DNA from: Epiperipatus broadwayi
Lineage: Eukaryota > Onychophora > Udeonychophora > Euonychophora > Peripatidae
NCBI GenBank assembly: GCA_028023455.1
Contig: JAQFVV010006200.1
Span: forward strand, 941,238-1,005,237
Reading direction: 5' to 3'
DNA length: 64,000 nt
Each line of letters starts with the position of its first letter. Within the stretch, counting starts at the first letter, position 1. Of this stretch, positions 61,030 to 64,000 are shown piece after piece. The notes beneath the pieces were generated by a model. That model was not told the DNA's origin. It worked only from the letters and a program-made list of their open reading frames with translations, and did no database searches. A program made the position numbers and the translations under genes.

Positions 61030-61703
61030 AAATATTACATGATCACCATTTCTTATGCTTGCTTATAACTGTTATTAAAACAAAAACTCTCCATACAGTA
61101 TTGCCATTCAGTACAAGCCAGAGTAATCAATGGATGCCAGAAGGCTCTTGTATAAAATCTCTATCTAGTGCCTACTCATCCAATATTTCCAGCCTAGTTT
61201 CTGGCTTGTGGCCTTCATCAGTGAGAATCCTTGTATCTGAGAGCACTACACCTAGATCTTAGGATCTAATGCAACCTCCAGCAGCCACCTTTTATCTCTA
61301 CTTAACTACAGAACTATGAGTCTTAAATTGAAAACACAATAATAGTTTCAATCCAAGCTTTGGTATGGGTATTGAACTGAATTCAGACCTATATGACTAT
61401 ATAAGCTAATGAGCTTGGATTGAAAATATTATTGTGTTTTCAATTTAAGACTCATAATTTTGTAGTTAAGTAGGGATAAAAGGTGGTTGCTGGAGAGTTA
61501 CATTAGATCCTAAGATCTAGGTGCAGTGCTCTCAGATCCAAAGCTCTTCACTAATGAAAGCCACAAGCTACAAACTAGTCTGGGGATATTGGATGATTAG
61601 GCACTAGATGGGGATTTTATGCACAAGCCTTCTGGCAACCATTGATTGCTCTTGCTTGCACTGACTGGCAATACTGTGTGGAGAGTTTTGCTTGTTTTAA
61701 TAA
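61030..61703. mobile_element. Family A long palindrome, copy 7
   Basis: Arms of about 275-280 bp (61082-61360 and 61412-61690) around a 51-bp centre. From outside in: AAAACTCTCCATACAG, CAATCAATGGATGCCAGAAG, CACTAGATGGGGATTTTATG on the right arm, the ribozyme-like core, TTAGATCCTAAGATCTAGGT, AGGTGGTTGCTGGAG, CAATTTAAGACTCATAA, and CAATCCAAGC near the centre. This is the longest form of the family and shows that the shorter copies are internal deletions. Confidence 0.85.
61187..61226 (-). ncRNA. Hammerhead-like motif, family A copy 7, left arm
   Basis: CTGATGA, stem II GGC-CACAA-GCC and GAAACTAG are present on the minus strand, but the cleavage triplet has changed from GUC to GGC. Stem I is CTCA with TGGA. 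Probably inactive. Confidence 0.45.
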
Positions 61704-61796
61704 AAATATTAACTATTTTTATTAAAAAGCCTGTTATACATAATGATTGAATGCATCAATTTAATTTGCAATTTATTTATAAAGTTTTTACTGTTT

Positions 61797-61912
61797 AACT
61801 GAAAAGGAAGTAAACTGAAGCTTCCAATGAGTTATATCATGTTTGCAATCCTATCACAACCATTCATTAGCCTAGAAGTCAGATCTACCTCTCAGACCAC
61901 AGATACATTAGA
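61797..61912 (+). repeat. Direct repeat, first copy (about 115 bp)
   Basis: Shares AACTTCCAATGAGTTATATC-type sequence, AATCCTATCACAACCA, AGAAGTCAGA and ACCTCTCAGACCA with 62938-63050. Each copy lies just to the right of a family A palindrome. Confidence 0.75.
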
Positions 61913-61984
61913 CACTTACACTTTTTCACACAATTAAACTTTATATACACATTATTTCTAGAGAAATTCCAAACTTAATTTTTT

Positions 61985-62205
61985 TTTAGATTATTTACAA
62001 TTCTATCACATATTACTGAAACATATGACCCAAGACATGTGAAAAAGATAAATGATGTCATTTCAAGTTACACCAGCAGTCATCAGTTGGCCCAGATCAC
62101 AATTTCTTATACATATCTTCATCATTTGTTCAGTATATATCTAGATAGCAAATTATTATAGTTTAAATGATGGGCCTCGAATATTCTGCAGTACAACATT
62201 ATTAT
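61985..62205 (-). repeat. Family C single arm
   Basis: Shows the family C order: TACTGAAACATATGACC, AAAAAGATAAATGA, the ribozyme segment, then CAGTATATATCTAGATAGCA. On the minus strand CTGATGA and GAAA remain (near 62087 and 62065), but stem II no longer pairs. The second arm is absent. Confidence 0.65.
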
Positions 62206-62499
62206 AACCACCAGAATACAAATATAATAATAACTATTACTAATCATTTATCAACCTAGATATTATTGTTAGCTCAAATACATTTTTTTTAAAGTCTTAT
62301 TTAATGGATAAGGTATCAGCAGTGGCATAAAGATTGCCCATGTTGACAGTGTTGATAAATCTTATACTTTTCACACAAGATGGGGACAGTATCCATTTGT
62401 AATATCTTATAGAGGATTGGGCAATCATTTTTACTACATTCAGAGGATCGAAGCAGAACTTTAGTTTCAACAACCTCTAAATATGAAATAAAAAGTCAA
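62206..62499. other. Stretch without recognisable gene
   Basis: Nothing recognisable. Confidence 0.5.
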
Positions 62500-62608
62500 A
62501 ACAGGCAAAACTCATTATACGTATTGCCACACACAGCAAGCTAGAGTAATCAATGGATGCCAGAAGGCTTGTGCATAAAATCCCAACTACTTCCTACTCA
62601 TCCAATAT

Positions 62609-62648
62609 CCCCAGATGAGTTTCTGGCTTGTGGCCTTCATCAGTGAGG
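62609..62648 (-). ncRNA. Hammerhead-like motif, family A copy 8, left arm
   Basis: On the minus strand: stem I CCTCA (62648-62644) with TGGGG (62613-62609); CTGATGA; stem II GGC-CACAA-GCC with a basal A-A mismatch; GAAAC; then an AUC cleavage triplet. Stem III is reduced because the G of GUC is A. Confidence 0.55.
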
Positions 62649-62681
62649 AGCCTTGGATGCAGTGCTCTCAGATTCAAGGCT

Positions 62682-62721
62682 CCTCACTGACGAAGACCCT
62701 AAACCAGAAACTAGTCTGGGG
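62682..62721 (+). ncRNA. Hammerhead-like motif, family A copy 8, right arm
   Basis: Stem I CCTCA (62682-62686) with TGGGG (62717-62721), core CTGACGA (a legal CUGANGA), GAAA (62707-62710), C-TA-G minimal stem III and GUC triplet (62714-62716). Stem II has decayed (GACC with ACC). The left arm keeps stem II but loses the triplet, so neither arm alone is fully intact. Confidence 0.5.
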
Positions 62722-62937
62722 ATATTGGATGAGTAAGCAGAAGATGGGATTTTATGCACAGGCCTTCTGGCATCCATTGATTACTCTAGCTTGCTGTGTG
62801 TGGCAATACGTATAATGAGTTTTGCCTGTTTTAATAACAGTTATACACAAACATAAGAGGTGGTGGGCATGTGATATTTATTGGCTTAAATAAAAAGTCA
62901 GTTAGAATATATGTAAATAAGTAAATAACTCAGATTA

Positions 62938-63050
62938 TATGTAACTGAACAGGAAGTGACTGAAACTTCCAATGAGTTATATCGTGTTTACAATCCTATC
63001 ACAACCAATCATAGCCCAGAAGTCAGACCAACCTCTCAGACCATATGTAA
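62938..63050 (+). repeat. Direct repeat, second copy
   Basis: Partner of 61797-61912 (see there). Preceded, like that copy, by a segment rich in AAATAA. Confidence 0.75.
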
Positions 63051-63687
63051 ATATTTACGTTATTCACATATACATTTACATATTTCTCACAGTTATGTAG
63101 ATACTTTAACATAGCAATAGCTATAAAAATTACATTACTTTAAAATGCCACTTTCTAGCAATCCCTACGTTGCTTGTTATTTGAAGAATATTCTACTCAT
63201 AATTTATTTGAATTTTTTTTTAGATGTTAATATTTCATTTTTAATCCAATTTATCTTCAGTATTTGTATTAATATTTGATCTACGTATGCTTTGCTCCTC
63301 TTCAACAGATCGAATAAGTACTTTTTTTAAAAAAAAAAAAAATCTTGAATATTATAGCCATAAAATTAAATATTTAATGACATTTTTAAAAAATAAGAGT
63401 GTTATATTTAATATTCATTCATTCTGGCTTTTAAAACTCGTACTAAGCAATTACATTCTATACGAATTTAATGTAAAGAGTTCCGATATTAAAGATTTGC
63501 TTTTGTTTCTCATACTGTTTACTGTTTTTTTTTAAAAAAACAGAAAACATTTTTTTACAAAAAGCTATTTAATGAAATTTAAAAATAAGTTAGCAAAATA
63601 TTTAATATTCAAAAAAACAAAAACAAAATAAATACAGCAGTTTTAACAAAAAGATGAAAACAATAGTTCTGAGAAAAGATATCTGTC
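63051..63687. other. AT-rich stretch without gene
   Basis: Nothing recognisable. A T/A-rich inversion (TTTTTTTTAAAAAAAC) lies at about 63526. Confidence 0.55.
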
Positions 63688-63970
63688 ATATCTCACGTTT
63701 TCCAATATTGGCACGAGGCAAGATATCATAGTACAGCCGGAAGTGTCATCGGAGCAAGCTGACAAGATGTAGCTGGAAGTGATAGGAAACTTATAAGGGC
63801 TATTGTAAAATATATTGTAAATACGAGTGTATATTTGTTTTCTTATTCGGTAATAAATATAATATTAGGAACATATTTACACGTGTTTGTATTTACATGA
63901 GTCTGTGAATAATCACATATATAATTCAGACAAAACACAACAATATCCGCAACAATTTACCAATAATTCA
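63688..63970 (+). other. Possible LTR-like or promoter-like segment at right edge
   Basis: Begins TGTCATATCTCACG and contains two ETS-like sites (GCCGGAAGTG at 63737-63746 and TGGAAGTGAT) in a GC-richer patch. A polyadenylation-type AATAAA follows at about 63852, then TTTACACGTGTTTGTATTTA (with an E-box CACGTG). The order promoter-like patch, AATAAA, then a terminus ending in ACAACA fits a retroelement LTR as well as a host promoter. The window ends before this can be decided. Confidence 0.3.
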
Positions 63971-64000
63971 ATGTATGAAACGTTACAAATTAACAAAGTT

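Larger units (their letters stand above)
62500..62880. mobile_element. Family A palindrome, copy 8
   Basis: Arms 62503-62660 and 62668-62830 pair closely. CAGGCAAAACTCATTATACG matches CGTATAATGAGTTTTGCC, and CACACAGCAAGCTAGAGTAA matches its reverse at 62785. The right arm continues into the inverted leader (AACAGTTATACACAAACATA, then GTGATATTTATT), which is missing on the left. Both arms hold a hammerhead-like segment. Confidence 0.85.

Overview
The window is AT-rich, non-coding eukaryotic DNA made up almost entirely of transposable-element remains. I found no host protein-coding gene. The longest open frames (up to about 190 codons, 37.9-38.5 kb) are translations of a tetranucleotide microsatellite, and nearly all others are chance frames. 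There are no operons, no bacterial signals and no intact rRNA or tRNA genes. The mix of tRNA-derived SINEs, RTE-like and other LINE pieces, a decayed Ty3/Gypsy element, Penelope-like (PLE) fragments and abundant (TA)n, (TCTA)n and (TCTG)n fits a large invertebrate genome. A cephalopod mollusc of octopus type is my guess from overall texture, not something proven here.

Layout. 1-4.6 kb: AT-rich, with one short dispersed repeat. 4.6-11.15 kb: an old full-length Ty3/Gypsy retrotransposon with diverged LTRs and recognisable RT, RNase H and integrase remains, followed by a duplicated LTR end that carries a 230-bp palindromic insertion. 12.3-17.2 kb: an RTE-like LINE 3' part, a Tigger/pogo-like transposase fragment and two palindromic repeats. 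18-21.2 kb: more family A pieces, a large PLE palindrome and two short repeats. 21.9-25.7 kb: a polypyrimidine tract, a minisatellite interrupted by a SINE with clean target-site duplications, a tRNA-Gly pseudogene and a hammerhead-like motif. 28.6-36.6 kb: LINE remnants, a palindrome, two RTE 3' fragments, and a PLE GIY-YIG C-terminus enclosed by inverted family B repeats. 38-43 kb: a large microsatellite joined to a family C palindrome, a short family C hairpin and another PLE palindrome. 43-54 kb: mostly plain AT-rich DNA, plus an unusual 3.1-kb block at 47.75-50.85 kb. 54-63 kb: several palindromes of families A and C, others of unknown family, and one RTE copy.

Main observation. At least three dispersed repeat families (called A, B and C here) occur mainly as head-to-head palindromes, and the arms of A and C carry hammerhead-ribozyme-like motifs. 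One copy (59050-59091, minus strand) has a complete conserved core, a perfect six-base-pair stem II, a matched stem I and a minimal stem III. Family A has its own version with a GUC cleavage triplet and a CCTCA/TGGGG stem I. Family B flanks a PLE GIY-YIG endonuclease C-terminus. This fits the known association of hammerhead ribozymes with Penelope-like elements and retrozymes. The palindromic dimer architecture, and its coexistence in several families, is the part most worth following up.
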